23,082 bases of DNA. Source: a virus. Position 1 is the stretch's first letter; every line of letters begins with the position of its first letter. The notes below the pieces were generated by a model. That model saw only the letters and a program-made list of their open reading frames with translations, ran no database searches and was not told the origin of the DNA. A program made the position numbers and the translations under genes. Positions 10,326-19,668 of this stretch are shown one piece after another. Location: positions 1 through 23,082 of the IMG/VR virus record IMGVR_UViG_3300025154_000393; one strand, given 5' to 3'.

Positions 10326-10712
10326 TTAATTTACCAGAGCTTTTAGAATATACCCAATCATTCCAAAAGCCCCGCCTCCTACCAATAGGATAATTACCTG
10401 TTGTAGCCATGTTACTCGGTCTTTTTTGATCCCATTTATTTCTGTCCAGACATTTTCCTCAAACGTCCTTAGTTTGCTGCCTAGATTATTAAGGTCTGTT
10501 CTCAAATGATCAATCTCTAAAAATAACAGGGCTATTTTTTCCAACTTGAGTACCGCCTCTTGCAAACCATTTGCAATCTTGTTTTGGTTATCCTTAATTT
10601 CTTCCAAATCTTTTCTTAACTCTCTGTGCCTCTCAAGTTCCATCGTGGCATCTTTCGCACTCGGGCACATGGGGTAATCGCATTCGCTCACTGGTGTCAA
10701 CCCTTCTTTCAT
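10326..10712 (-). CDS. XhlA-like coiled-coil membrane protein of the lysis module
   Basis: 128 aa from ATG 10712; a weak purine run lies about 12 bases upstream. Residues about 25-95 form a long coiled coil (MELERHRELRKDLEEIKDNQ and on), followed by a C-terminal membrane segment (about 103-125, VIILLVGGGAFGMIGYILKA). This is the layout of haemolysin XhlA-type proteins, which act with a holin and endolysin in lysis. The adjacent endolysin and holin support this. A tape-like or spanin-like role is less likely, since there is no lipobox. Confidence 0.65.
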   Translation of the reverse strand: MKEGLTPVSECDYPMCPSAKDATMELERHRELRKDLEEIKDNQNKIANGLQEAVLKLEKIALLFLEIDHLRTDLNNLGSKLRTFEENVWTEINGIKKDRVTWLQQVIILLVGGGAFGMIGYILKALVN

Positions 10713-10845
10713 GTATTTTCTCGACCCCCTTTTTAATTGCCCTTTATTATGCGAATATGATACACTTGTTCTGCCTGATCTTAGATCAGGACCGGGCGGC
10801 TGGGCGGGGAGGTCGAAGCTCCTTGTTTCGCCGCTCGGACTTTGC
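10713..10845. promoter_or_regulatory. Intergenic region with a hairpin before the lysis genes
   Basis: This is one of the larger gaps in the late operon (133 bp). It has a perfect 7-bp hairpin, CCTGATC-TTA-GATCAGG (10774-10790), without a following T-run on either strand. The minus strand downstream of it is A/T-rich with a CATAAT, so a lysis promoter or RNA-processing site could lie here. Neither can be shown from sequence. Confidence 0.3.
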
Positions 10846-12315
10846 TTACTGATTAAGTAAAAGCTTTTCCAAGTTTGGGTATTTTGTTGCCTTATCCGCC
10901 TGGCCTGCCTGAAACGCTCCCATTCTCGCGGAGGCTCGTTTGTTATCCAATAGGCGCGTGCCTCTGTTCTTATTCAACAACACGCCAAGTTCGGCTTTTA
11001 CTACAGGGTTGTCCACAACGTAATTGATCGCCCCTATTATAGGGTTGCTTGATGCAGACCCTATTGAAGTTTTAAGCGATTGCAGGTCTGAGTTTTGGAT
11101 TCTGCCTATTGCCCGGTCTATGCCTTCCTGAAGCTTTATATATGCGGCGTCTTGTTTATTAAGCCCCCTTATCTCTGGGTAAAGTTCTTCAAGCTTCGTC
11201 ATTGCGGCATGTGCGAGGCCCTTCTTGCCAGATTCTGCTAACTGTCCACCGAGTGCGGTTTTCTCCGTCCCGCCATAAGTGGCCTCTTTGTAGAGTTGTC
11301 TTTTAATGCCGAGTAACTTATCCGTTGGGATCGTATCGCCATAGTCCATAAAGTCTAGTGCCTGTGCGTCCACCATCTCCCGTGCTTTCGTGGGGGCAGA
11401 AGACTTTCCTGCCTTTTCATACGTCTTTTCGAGCCCAGGTATAATGATATCTTCCAGCGTTCTCGCTACATCCCCCCGCTGTGCCCCTGAAGAAACAATG
11501 TCGTCAGCCTGTCCGCGAACGCCTTTTTCCAAAGAGCGCACCTTCTCAGCTCCGAACGGAGTCGGAAGAACGCTTTTTTCAAGACCCGCTGCAATCGCGG
11601 CTTGTCGGTCTGAAATTTCCTTCCCCGGCAAGGTTTCAACCCACTTCTTTCCAATTGGCATTTTAGTTGCACTCCCATAAAGCTTCTCAGGAAGGCTCGT
11701 TGCAGAAAGCGCCTTAACCGCGCCCTTTACCGGGAGCATTGCTATGCTGGCAGGCTCAACCGCGCCCGCTACGGATGAGGTCGCGGCTCCCGCCTTCTGT
11801 AATGCACCTACCTTGCTAAATTGCCCGACCTTTGACAGCGCCCCGCCTGACATACCTAGAAGTGTAGCTAAATCCCCTGCAATGCCTACCGGGTCATTAG
11901 CAAGGGTTTCCTTAATATTCTCCAGACCACCATACCTGTTCCCGTAATAGCCTTTTGCATTCTCAAAAGCCTGTACGTCCTCTTCCTGTAATCGCTCTTC
12001 TGAAACAGGGAGTATTTTACTTGCCCCTTTCGTAATTCCACCTGATATTAAATTCGCAAGAGATGTCCCGGTTTCTACAGGCGAAACTATGGGCTTTACT
12101 AAATTTTTGCCGTATTCTGTCGCACTAGGGACAAGGTTGCTTGCTGCGCGAGACATAACAGATGGCTTTTCAACAGGAGTAGGCGCATGAAGTTCTTCTA
12201 TCTCAACTCCCTCTTCAGCCAAGTATCCGTCAACATCGTCATCAGGCGCACCCTGATCGAGCATCAGCTTCACATTGCCTTTGATACGGTCTATGTTCTT
12301 ATCGCCAATAGGCAT
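10846..12315 (-). CDS. Probable internal virion (ejection) protein, 489 aa
   Basis: ATG 12315 with CGGAG 6 bases upstream. Starts MPIGDKNIDRIKGNVKLMLD, then an acidic stretch and a long Ala/Gly/Ser-rich helical body with several GG and AG motifs (for example GTSLANLISGG and LATLLGMSGGALSKVG). Amphipathic, Ala/Gly-rich helices like these are typical of podovirus ejection proteins, which leave the capsid to form a conduit through the cell envelope. No lysozyme motif is seen. Position between another virion-type gene and the lysis genes fits. Family not confirmed. Confidence 0.55.
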   Translation of the reverse strand: MPIGDKNIDRIKGNVKLMLDQGAPDDDVDGYLAEEGVEIEELHAPTPVEKPSVMSRAASNLVPSATEYGKNLVKPIVSPVETGTSLANLISGGITKGASKILPVSEERLQEEDVQAFENAKGYYGNRYGGLENIKETLANDPVGIAGDLATLLGMSGGALSKVGQFSKVGALQKAGAATSSVAGAVEPASIAMLPVKGAVKALSATSLPEKLYGSATKMPIGKKWVETLPGKEISDRQAAIAAGLEKSVLPTPFGAEKVRSLEKGVRGQADDIVSSGAQRGDVARTLEDIIIPGLEKTYEKAGKSSAPTKAREMVDAQALDFMDYGDTIPTDKLLGIKRQLYKEATYGGTEKTALGGQLAESGKKGLAHAAMTKLEELYPEIRGLNKQDAAYIKLQEGIDRAIGRIQNSDLQSLKTSIGSASSNPIIGAINYVVDNPVVKAELGVLLNKNRGTRLLDNKRASARMGAFQAGQADKATKYPNLEKLLLNQ

Positions 12316-12317
12316 GG

Positions 12318-13541
12318 TTACTCCGTTTTAATGCCGTACTTGGAATACCGAGATGTTCCGGTTTGAGGCGCTACAGGCTGCGGCCCTGATTGAGTCCGAG
12401 GGTCATACGCCGGTTTTGCTTTAGGAAACGCGGGAGAACTTTGCGTTTCAAGCCGTGCCTGTAAAATATCGTCAATGGCCTTCAGTGATGCCTTCATCTG
12501 AGGCAATGAGTACGATGAATTAAGAACGTGCATTTGCTGGTCTACGCCTGCCTGTGCCATAGCTCCAGAATTGACAAGCGCCCTCTGCACTTCCCGAACA
12601 AGTTCATTCCGGTAAGTATTGACTTTTGCAATCCTTGGGTCGCCTGTGTTTTGAAGAAACCAGTTGGCTCCCGCGTTCAACGGGACAATCCCACTGTTGT
12701 TAAGCTCTTCAAACGCCGTATACATATCCTGCATGGGCTTGTCAATAGCCTGAATAAGCGCATTGCTCCGAATCAAACTCAAGTCTTGCTTCTTCTTGAT
12801 ATTGGCCTGCACTTCAGCCAAGTTCAAATCCTTATAGGCAGGATTTGAGCCGAGTTCGTTGATTACCGCCATCCTCGCTGTAGACCTTGCGGGAATTGAA
12901 CTAAGTGAAATTTCCCCGTTTGCCACTTTCCATGCTGCGTTCTTTATTTCATCCTGCGAAGGCTGGTTTGTGCTGATTGACAAAGGCTTTGCAGCCCCAA
13001 TCCTTGTAACCTTACCTGTTTTAGTCCCTACCGTATTGATAACGGGCTTCCCGTTTTCCATTGTCGTTACCGGCATAAGGGTTTGCTTGAGGTTCAAATA
13101 TCTATCAGACTCCTCAGGCGGCAACTCTCCCCCGATATACCGTTCTTCAAGGGTTTTATCCATTCCCAACATTTGCTTCAGCGATATTTCACTAGCCTTT
13201 TCAACAGAATCCTTTGTTCTAGGTATGCGCGTCCAATCAGGGTTGGGCGCAGAAGTCTTTGGAAGCTCTTCAACCGGCCTCTGGATAGTCTCGGGAATTT
13301 CATCGTATCCTTGGGGCTTCTGAATAAGCTCCATTAGCGGACTTTTGCCCTTGTTCATCGGCAATGAGCTTTCCGTGGCTAAAGCGGCCTGTTCCAGCTG
13401 AGATGCCTCTAATTTACTCTTTTCCTGCTCTCTTCCGGACTGTAATTTGCTGCTTAAAAGCAGTTGCGCCAGAGAAGACAATAATTGCCCTCCCTCGCCT
13501 GAATCAGATCGCTGTAACTGCGGTATGTTAAGGACTCCCAT
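12318..13541 (-). CDS. Probable internal virion protein, 407 aa
   Basis: ATG 13541 with AAGGAG upstream. The N-terminal 100 residues are Gln/Ser/Glu-rich and helical, the middle contains a Pro-rich linker, and the last 25 or so residues are Pro/Gln/Ser-rich and probably disordered. Helical segments dominate from about residue 200. It lies two bases from the next late gene, and both resemble ejection or internal core proteins by composition only. No conserved domain recognised. Confidence 0.5.
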   Translation of the reverse strand: MGVLNIPQLQRSDSGEGGQLLSSLAQLLLSSKLQSGREQEKSKLEASQLEQAALATESSLPMNKGKSPLMELIQKPQGYDEIPETIQRPVEELPKTSAPNPDWTRIPRTKDSVEKASEISLKQMLGMDKTLEERYIGGELPPEESDRYLNLKQTLMPVTTMENGKPVINTVGTKTGKVTRIGAAKPLSISTNQPSQDEIKNAAWKVANGEISLSSIPARSTARMAVINELGSNPAYKDLNLAEVQANIKKKQDLSLIRSNALIQAIDKPMQDMYTAFEELNNSGIVPLNAGANWFLQNTGDPRIAKVNTYRNELVREVQRALVNSGAMAQAGVDQQMHVLNSSYSLPQMKASLKAIDDILQARLETQSSPAFPKAKPAYDPRTQSGPQPVAPQTGTSRYSKYGIKTE

Positions 13542-13551
13542 TATTTTCTCC

Positions 13552-13791
13552 TTATGGCCTGTTATTCAGCCAATAGTCATCAGAAGAACTTGACCAATCC
13601 TGCTCTTTGTTTTTCTTCTTGCCGCCGCCCAGATTAGCCAAAAGAGAGGCAAATCCACCGCCCCCGCCTGAGTTGTTCTGAAGTGTCGATGGGTTAGAAA
13701 GAACACTATTCTTCCTCTTTACATCTTGTATCTGTGGACTTTCACGGTTCATCATACTTCCCAAAATACTAACTAGCGCACCCCAACCCAT
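13552..13791 (-). CDS. Small Gly-rich virion-associated protein
   Basis: 79 aa, ATG 13791 with AGGAGG upstream. A hydrophobic N-terminus (MGWGALVSILGSMMN) is followed by a polar linker, a run of five glycines, then FASLLANLGGGKKKNKEQ and an acidic/Ser tail. Its position among internal-protein genes suggests a small virion or ejection component. No family recognised. Confidence 0.5.
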   Translation of the reverse strand: MGWGALVSILGSMMNRESPQIQDVKRKNSVLSNPSTLQNNSGGGGGFASLLANLGGGKKKNKEQDWSSSSDDYWLNNRP

Positions 13792-13800
13792 TTTATCCTC

Positions 13801-14715
13801 CTAGAACAACAGTCCAGACTTGCCCTGGCTGATTGTTGCCGCCCCTGTTGCCTGAGCGGTCATGATCTCGGCAAGTGCCTTAGCCTCTTCCGTAGTAAGC
13901 GAAGCTTCACCCGTTGCCAAGCGAGCCTGAAGATCCGCAAGGGTTGTTCCCTCTGCCGCCGCCAACTGAGCAAGTGCATTTGTTTCTTGAGCCGTAAGAC
14001 TAGATGATCCTTCTGCAAACCTGGCTTCAAGTCCAGAAACGTATTGTGCCTCCTCTGCTGAAAGTTGCGCTCTTGCCCCGGCTTCCTGCTGGAGCGACCC
14101 CATTGCCCCGGTCATTTCCTGGCGCTTCAACTGCTCATTGCCTATATCTATATCCCTGACTGTATTGGCCCGTTCCGCGCCTAAAGAAGCCGCCGCCCTG
14201 GCAAGGTTTTCTCCGGCCATGCCTTCTGCCGAAGAATCCCCATACATGCTGTTAAGGGAGTCCTGAACAGATCTTAACCCGGTACCATACTCTTCCCTGG
14301 CTTTTGCTTTCTGCATTTCAAGGGTTTCGTCACTCATACCACCTTTACCTAAAACACGGTTAAAAAGCTCCTGCCGGGTAGTGACCATTTCAGGGGTTTC
14401 GTAGTAGCCTTTTGCTTCTTTAAAACCTGCCCTAGCGGTATTGGTTGCCTTGCCATAACCCGAAGAAAGTTCCCTTCTTGCCCTACCATATCCTGCCGCG
14501 CTTCCACTCCTGGCAGTATCGTATCCTGCCCTTGCCGAATCTTCGGCCCTGCCATATCCAGCCCGTAATTGTTCTCTTCCCTTTTGATAAGCAGGAGCAA
14601 TCCCGGCTGCTGCTGCTGCCATTGCATTGGCATAATTCTCCTGATTCTCCCTTTTATTAATACCTAGCCCGCCCAAAGGGTCGATATTGCTTTTAACGGA
14701 ATCTAAAAACCCCAT
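13801..14715 (-). CDS. Ala-rich repeat protein, probable internal virion protein
   Basis: 304 aa, ATG 14715 with AAGGGGG upstream. Residues about 52-106 form five 11-residue repeats of the type AGYGRAxxxAR (AGYGRAEDSAR, AGYDTARSGSA, AGYGRARRELS, SGYGKATNTAR, AGFKEAKGYYE), predicted as right-handed, hendecad-like helix. A second set of shorter repeats follows near the C-terminus (SSSLTAQETNALAQLAAAEG, then TTLADLQARLATGEASLTTE). The composition resembles internal virion proteins, such as the small ejection proteins of podoviruses, but this is inference. Confidence 0.5.
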   Translation of the reverse strand: MGFLDSVKSNIDPLGGLGINKRENQENYANAMAAAAAGIAPAYQKGREQLRAGYGRAEDSARAGYDTARSGSAAGYGRARRELSSGYGKATNTARAGFKEAKGYYETPEMVTTRQELFNRVLGKGGMSDETLEMQKAKAREEYGTGLRSVQDSLNSMYGDSSAEGMAGENLARAAASLGAERANTVRDIDIGNEQLKRQEMTGAMGSLQQEAGARAQLSAEEAQYVSGLEARFAEGSSSLTAQETNALAQLAAAEGTTLADLQARLATGEASLTTEEAKALAEIMTAQATGAATISQGKSGLLF

Positions 14716-14724
14716 AATTCCCCC

Positions 14725-15111
14725 TTATCCTATTGCCAGAAAAAGATACAAAGTTCCCGACTGATTTACGCTTGTGTTGACGCCAAGGGTCACGCTACCG
14801 TTTGAATAAGCCGTAACTGCGTCGTTCACAAAACCCGTTCCAGGGATATAAGAAACTCCTATATTGGCATACAAAGAAAACACCATATCACCAGCAAGCG
14901 GGAAAGTTGTCGTTCCGGTATTAACGCTCTTCGAGATAATCAGTAAAATAGGTGCAAAGCCTATCTCTACGGTCTTGCTCGTTGTTCCATCCCCGGTGTA
15001 GCTGCCACTCAAGCTTTTGAGCCCGTCCCTGGAAATTACCTGGAGAAAGCTTTCAAGCGGAACAATGTAATTATCCAGAGGGGTTCTGAGAATAAAATCT
15101 TTTCTGTGCAT
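14725..15111 (-). CDS. Tail-associated protein, unknown
   Basis: 128 aa; ATG 15111 overlaps the stop of the preceding gene (TAATG), so it is coupled to it. Beta-rich, with a segment like SGSYTGDGTTSKTVEIGFAP that is common in phage tail and receptor-binding modules, and a Gly/Thr-rich C-terminus. Probably decorates the tail tip or the nozzle protein encoded next to it. Confidence 0.5.
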   Translation of the reverse strand: MHRKDFILRTPLDNYIVPLESFLQVISRDGLKSLSGSYTGDGTTSKTVEIGFAPILLIISKSVNTGTTTFPLAGDMVFSLYANIGVSYIPGTGFVNDAVTAYSNGSVTLGVNTSVNQSGTLYLFLAIG

Positions 15112-16937
15112 TACGGTTGCCTTCCAATAAGTTTATAAGTAACTTCCCATCCACGAATAGTCAATGTAGTTCCTACCCCGGACTCGGTGTGTTTAATATA
15201 AAGTCTATATCCAGACAGATTAAATCTTATCGTGGCCCTTCCTGAAGCCGCCCCGCAATCTACGGTTCCAATAGAAGTATACGTTCCTTCTGGATCGTCT
15301 ATAGCCCCATAGACATTTATTGCGGTTCCACTTTCAGGCTTAAAAAGAATCAACAACTCATAAAAGTTCTTTTTCTGCCCAGGCGCAGAGTCAACAGCGG
15401 GGTGGCCTCTGTCTATAACCTCACAGGCTATAGCTGATCCGTCATCAGACCCCCCCGTATCTCCTGTTAATACATATCCTGTGTACCCGGCAAGATAATT
15501 TTGATTCCTGCTTGACGAATCTTTTAACTCTGCAATAAAGTTTGCAGGAGTATTGGTAATCGGCTGAGTGCCCCATTTATCCATTAAATAGTCATACCAA
15601 ATTAAAAGATCACACTGTTCAGAAGATCCATTCGGCACAATCCATCGGCATTGATTCTTTGTCTTATGGACACTCCCAACAATCTTAGAAAGCTGGCCTT
15701 GGTTCAAAGCGTTCAGGTCAATTTCAAGCCCTAAAGCAGTTGGCGCAACGGATACCCCGTTATAAAACCAAAACCTAGCATTAGCGTCTATGAATGCCAG
15801 CACATTACGAATTGGAACGTTGACTATGCAGGCGTTATTGACCGCACCGGTATCCGGAATCATCTTGTTAAAACCGAACGTGTTCCTATCGCTTCCGTAT
15901 GCGTTCCAGATAGAATTTGTTTTGAAAACTGCTAAAAATCCCGGTCCTTTTCTTATTCCTGTGACAACATCGCCGTCATTGGCGTCTAACCCTCTTCTGT
16001 CGTTCGTATCGCAAGCATTAGGCTTATTGACCTTGGAAAACTGCACATAACTTGAGTTAGGGCCTGCCATGAAAGCGTAACCCTGCCAAATCTCAATCAT
16101 GCTGAAAACAGGCGGTACCCCGTTGCCAAAGCCGTCTATTGCTATACCCAAGCTTGTATCTGCAAGGTTATCCGTGTAAGTAGTGGTTGTGTTGTCGTTG
16201 ATCGTTGCTAGCAGGAGCCATACCCCGCCGCCTACTGTTGTTCTCCAGATTCTTCTCTGATTTATCTGTGCATCGGTAGAAACGGGAATATCCGTAAGAG
16301 CTACCTTTCCGTTCGTCGTTTTATCAACTACCGTCACATCGGCTGTAACAGAAGAAGGGTTCGATTCATGCCCCAAGGATGAATTATAGAACGTTATTTT
16401 ATAAGAATACGTTCCGTTTGTAAGATTCCCTGCCCCGACTCCGGCCAAAGCTACAGTTGCCGTAGTTACAGGGGCCGTTATCCCCATATTATAAACAGTG
16501 GTTCCGTTGTACTTCAGGTTCCCGTCAACACCGTTACCAAGGTAAAACAGATCATCAAATACCGCTGCATCGTAAAGATTATCTGCCGTCCCGGTCCTGT
16601 CACCACCTGCGCCTGTAAGAGTAAGAGAATTCCACTGATTTGCAAAAGGAGAACCGTACCGATAAACCCCGCTAAGTCCGGTTGCTGTCTGCTGTCGGGT
16701 AAGGTCTGACTTTACATAATCAAAGAGCCCAGTAAAGGTAGCGGGATTCCCGCCCTCTGTGAGTTGAACAGAGTTTAATATCTGATATCCGGCCCTCTTG
16801 GTGATAGAAAGAGCTTCATCAAGGTTAAATCCTTCAAACTTATACATGCCGTCATCGGCAAGCGAAGGGTTAACTTTCTTGTTAAGCTCGCCAAGAAGCT
16901 GCAAGTAACCGGATTTCATTTCTCTTGCTACTGCCAT
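15111..16937 (-). CDS. Large tail protein, nozzle/stabilisation type (beta-rich)
   Basis: 608 aa; ATG 16937 overlaps the preceding stop (TAATG). Almost entirely beta-rich, with repeated 40-50 residue sheets separated by Gly/Asp/Asn loops, including a fibronectin-like stretch (NGTYSYKITFYNSSLGHESN) near 175-195. In podoviruses a gene of this size between adaptor and internal proteins usually encodes the tail nozzle (gp10 / tail tubular B-like), often a beta-propeller. The assignment rests on size, secondary structure and position. Confidence 0.6.
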   Translation of the reverse strand: MAVAREMKSGYLQLLGELNKKVNPSLADDGMYKFEGFNLDEALSITKRAGYQILNSVQLTEGGNPATFTGLFDYVKSDLTRQQTATGLSGVYRYGSPFANQWNSLTLTGAGGDRTGTADNLYDAAVFDDLFYLGNGVDGNLKYNGTTVYNMGITAPVTTATVALAGVGAGNLTNGTYSYKITFYNSSLGHESNPSSVTADVTVVDKTTNGKVALTDIPVSTDAQINQRRIWRTTVGGGVWLLLATINDNTTTTYTDNLADTSLGIAIDGFGNGVPPVFSMIEIWQGYAFMAGPNSSYVQFSKVNKPNACDTNDRRGLDANDGDVVTGIRKGPGFLAVFKTNSIWNAYGSDRNTFGFNKMIPDTGAVNNACIVNVPIRNVLAFIDANARFWFYNGVSVAPTALGLEIDLNALNQGQLSKIVGSVHKTKNQCRWIVPNGSSEQCDLLIWYDYLMDKWGTQPITNTPANFIAELKDSSSRNQNYLAGYTGYVLTGDTGGSDDGSAIACEVIDRGHPAVDSAPGQKKNFYELLILFKPESGTAINVYGAIDDPEGTYTSIGTVDCGAASGRATIRFNLSGYRLYIKHTESGVGTTLTIRGWEVTYKLIGRQP

Positions 16938-17512
16938 TAAAACCTCTTGTTGAAAGTAAGTCCTACCGCTGTTGAATTAGGCATTACTCCCGCCGAAACG
17001 TCCCAATTCTGCTCAGGTCTTTGAGACTTCATTAGATCCATGATCGCGGAAAAGCCCATCATCGGGCGCACGTATTTGTTGCCGGAAATCTTTTTCATCT
17101 CGTCTATGTCGCTATTCTGCGGGTGCTCTGGAGAAGTCTTTACAAGCTTCTTGGATATTCCCGCAACCTGAGCACCTTTTAAAATTGCATTGGCAAGATA
17201 CATCGCCTCTTTTGATTCTTTGTCTTCTATGATCCTTGCAATGTCATCCTGAGCCTTGAACCCAGCGCCTTGAATGGCTATTTCATCTTCTTTGCTCTTA
17301 TCGTAAAGATTCATCCCATACTTAGATGCGTTTTCCTTATCTTTGCTGGTCCATTTTGGGGATTTAGGTCCGTTGTCTCCCCAAGATTCGGTCAGGTTCC
17401 CATAATCAACGGTCATCGGGTATCCCCGGTCATTACCTTCCCTAACATGGCCTTGGGGATGAACTGCACCGCCGCTGACGGCTAAAGCTGCTATGAGTTT
17501 TGAAATGTCCAT
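16937..17512 (-). CDS. Virion-associated protein, unknown
   Basis: 191 aa; the ATG at 17512 has no visible ribosome binding site, and a later ATG near residue 33 has GGGGA upstream, so the start is uncertain. Hydrophilic and helical (KDKENASKYGMNLYDKSKED and on), with no membrane segment apart from a short hydrophobic N-terminus. The stop overlaps the start of the nozzle-like gene. No family recognised; the position suggests a tail or assembly factor. Confidence 0.45.
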   Translation of the reverse strand: MDISKLIAALAVSGGAVHPQGHVREGNDRGYPMTVDYGNLTESWGDNGPKSPKWTSKDKENASKYGMNLYDKSKEDEIAIQGAGFKAQDDIARIIEDKESKEAMYLANAILKGAQVAGISKKLVKTSPEHPQNSDIDEMKKISGNKYVRPMMGFSAIMDLMKSQRPEQNWDVSAGVMPNSTAVGLTFNKRF

Positions 17513-17536
17513 TGTGTGTAATATTTTTTTGCGCTG

Positions 17537-18688
17537 CTACGTGTATTTTAAAAAAGAAACGTTAATAACTTGTCTGTATCCATTACCTACTCCACCAGTA
17601 TTGGTGATAACACTTTTCATTATAAGTGTACCCCCCGACGTAACAGTGAATACCCCCGTCGCATCGCCTATAAAAACTGTAGCAGAGACTTTTTGTATCC
17701 CATGAATGGAATTTAAGGCATAGCCATCCCAAACAGTCGCAGTGCCAGAAGCTTTTTCTAGCGAAGTTGAAATATAGTTTGCTGGTGTTGAACCTGCATC
17801 TACAGTAATGTTCACATTCATAATAAAAATATCACCCGTTGTGACTGTCCCAAGATCTATCGTAGTTGTCTCTGTCGTCGCTGTAGAAGATGTAGCATAA
17901 AGACACGGCCTGTATCCTTGAAGCTTATCTGCATTTAAATTGCTTACTTTTGTTGTTGATGCAATAGAAAATGGTGCAGTTCCTGTCGCGACTGTTGACG
18001 TAATTTGACCACTTGCGGCTAGCGCTCCACACTCAAACGCCTCAGAAGTACCCCACTTGCATATTTTCCCAGCCGTCTTCGTGGCCGTTGCATTCGCCGG
18101 ATCTTCCACCACAAGACTTGAACCATTCAAAGTAGCAATCCCCGAAGCACTCCCCGGATTCTTCCCGTCTACTGTTTCAGCATCAAGCCCGATCACCTTC
18201 TGACCCTGTGCGTTCGCGTGAAGGATGAACGGAGGTAAGGCGCTTCCAGGGTTAAACGTATGCTGTGCGGTTATGGTCCTTGCAGTTGTGTTATGAACGT
18301 ACTGAGTATGATCGTCTGCGTCCAAGGCTGCAAGGTTGGCATGGACGTTCGTGGCGTCAACGCGCTGATACTGAGCAATCGAAGTATCGTACATGTAAAG
18401 CTGTTTCAGGTCAGTTCTCCAGAACAAATGAAGTTTAAGCGGAGGACTGACAGGGAAAGACGTTCCACGTAGAACGCCGCCGTCGTCATGAAGATTTACA
18501 GCAAGCCTAGTTACTATGTCAGTCACGCTCCCGGCAGGGTTAACGCCTAGCTCGGTTTCAAGCGCAATGATCGCAGAGGCAAGCCCGTTGACGTGCGCTG
18601 CCACTACGTCATCGGTTGAATCGGCGATGAGAGTGCGCGTGTCAAGCGTTGCCGGGTAGCTGGTATCTTCTGTTTTTAAGTCTCCCAT
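17537..18688 (-). CDS. Tail fibre-like protein
   Basis: 383 aa, ATG 18688 with TAGGGTG upstream. The N-terminal part has repeat units typical of tail fibres (LAALDADDHTQYVHNTTART and on). A module SGIATLNGSSLVVEDPANAT near residues 182-201 recurs, diverged, in the neighbouring collar protein. The C-terminal third is beta-rich (Thr/Ser/Val repeats) and probably the distal, host-binding domain. Confidence 0.65.
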   Translation of the reverse strand: MGDLKTEDTSYPATLDTRTLIADSTDDVVAAHVNGLASAIIALETELGVNPAGSVTDIVTRLAVNLHDDGGVLRGTSFPVSPPLKLHLFWRTDLKQLYMYDTSIAQYQRVDATNVHANLAALDADDHTQYVHNTTARTITAQHTFNPGSALPPFILHANAQGQKVIGLDAETVDGKNPGSASGIATLNGSSLVVEDPANATATKTAGKICKWGTSEAFECGALAASGQITSTVATGTAPFSIASTTKVSNLNADKLQGYRPCLYATSSTATTETTTIDLGTVTTGDIFIMNVNITVDAGSTPANYISTSLEKASGTATVWDGYALNSIHGIQKVSATVFIGDATGVFTVTSGGTLIMKSVITNTGGVGNGYRQVINVSFLKYT

Positions 18689-18696
18689 GAATCACC

Positions 18697-19668
18697 CTAA
18701 TATTTGATAATGAAATTAATGCCTAAATTTTGAGGCTCAGTGCTGCTCCCTGTTCTAGGTGTTCCGTTTGTTCCGTTAGTTACCAATGCTCTTGCTAAAT
18801 TTTTTAGACCTAAATCGTCTGCCGAAGCTGTGTTCCCGTCTGCTGCAGTGCCTAATCGAACACCACCACCACCACCACCCTCCCTAACCAAGTTATGATA
18901 ATGTCCCTGGAGTTTATCTTGAGAATACGTCCCTAGTGTGGAGGTATATTGACTCCCGGCTGCGTCTACACCAGCCGCCCTTGTTGTTGTGCCTGACCCT
19001 TTCGGGAATATGCCCCTAAAATCAGGAACGCTAAAATGCGTCCCGTCCGCAGCCCCATAAGTGGTCCCGATTACTGCAAATAAATTGGCATAAGTTCCTG
19101 TTCGCTCTAGTGACGATCCGTCACAATTTACCCATCCTGTCGGGGCTGTTGCATTCCCATACATTGTGACCATTCCAACCATAGGGAGCCAACCATGGCT
19201 TAAAAGGCCGCTGCCATCGGCAATGGGAATTTTAGAGGCCGTAGGAGTAGCCGTAGCATTTGCCGGATTTTGAACAACTAAAGAGCTTCCATCGAGAGAG
19301 GCCAATCCGCTTGCTGCAGCCTTGCTGGAAACAAACGTATCAATCTGAGCATGGGTATTTGTTCCAATGTCCGTTAACGACGTGTGACTCTTGGTCGTTA
19401 TATCCGCTATACTCGAAGTCGTTTTGTCAACCTGCGCCCAAGTAGTGTTGTGAGGATCGTTTGTATCTGCTATGTGTGAAGTAGAGGCAGAAACAGCACT
19501 ATCAATCTGTGTATGGGTATTCGTCCCTTTGTCTGCAAGCTCCGTATGGCTGATTGAATTAGCGACAAAGGCCCCGGTAGTCAGATTGAAAAATGGAGAA
19601 AAGAAACTCCTGAGCAAAGTACCCCATGTGTTTTTATCAGTGCTTCCCGTTTGAGGAAATCTAGGCAT
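18697..19668 (-). CDS. Tail collar-domain fibre protein
   Basis: 323 aa; ATG 19668 overlaps the stop of the gene before it (TAATG). The N-terminal half has repeated GTNTHxQID units (KGTNTHTQIDSAVSA, then IGTNTHAQIDTFVSS). The C-terminal half has the phage tail collar motif: GWVNCDGSSLERTGTYANLF, then TTYGAADGTHFSVPDFRG. It ends NLGINFIIKY, typical of the family. A Gly run near the C-terminus is encoded by a (GGT)-type repeat (about 18861-18880). Probably a receptor-binding or fibre-tip protein. Confidence 0.85.
   Translation of the reverse strand: MPRFPQTGSTDKNTWGTLLRSFFSPFFNLTTGAFVANSISHTELADKGTNTHTQIDSAVSASTSHIADTNDPHNTTWAQVDKTTSSIADITTKSHTSLTDIGTNTHAQIDTFVSSKAAASGLASLDGSSLVVQNPANATATPTASKIPIADGSGLLSHGWLPMVGMVTMYGNATAPTGWVNCDGSSLERTGTYANLFAVIGTTYGAADGTHFSVPDFRGIFPKGSGTTTRAAGVDAAGSQYTSTLGTYSQDKLQGHYHNLVREGGGGGGVRLGTAADGNTASADDLGLKNLARALVTNGTNGTPRTGSSTEPQNLGINFIIKY

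Noticed and set aside
10774-10790. Terminator before the lysis genes
   Set aside because: The 7-bp hairpin has a 3-base loop but no T-run on either strand, and late genes continue beyond it.
11390-11947. Several plus-strand frames of 60-96 aa
   Set aside because: All are shadows opposite the 489-aa late gene, with no ribosome binding sites.
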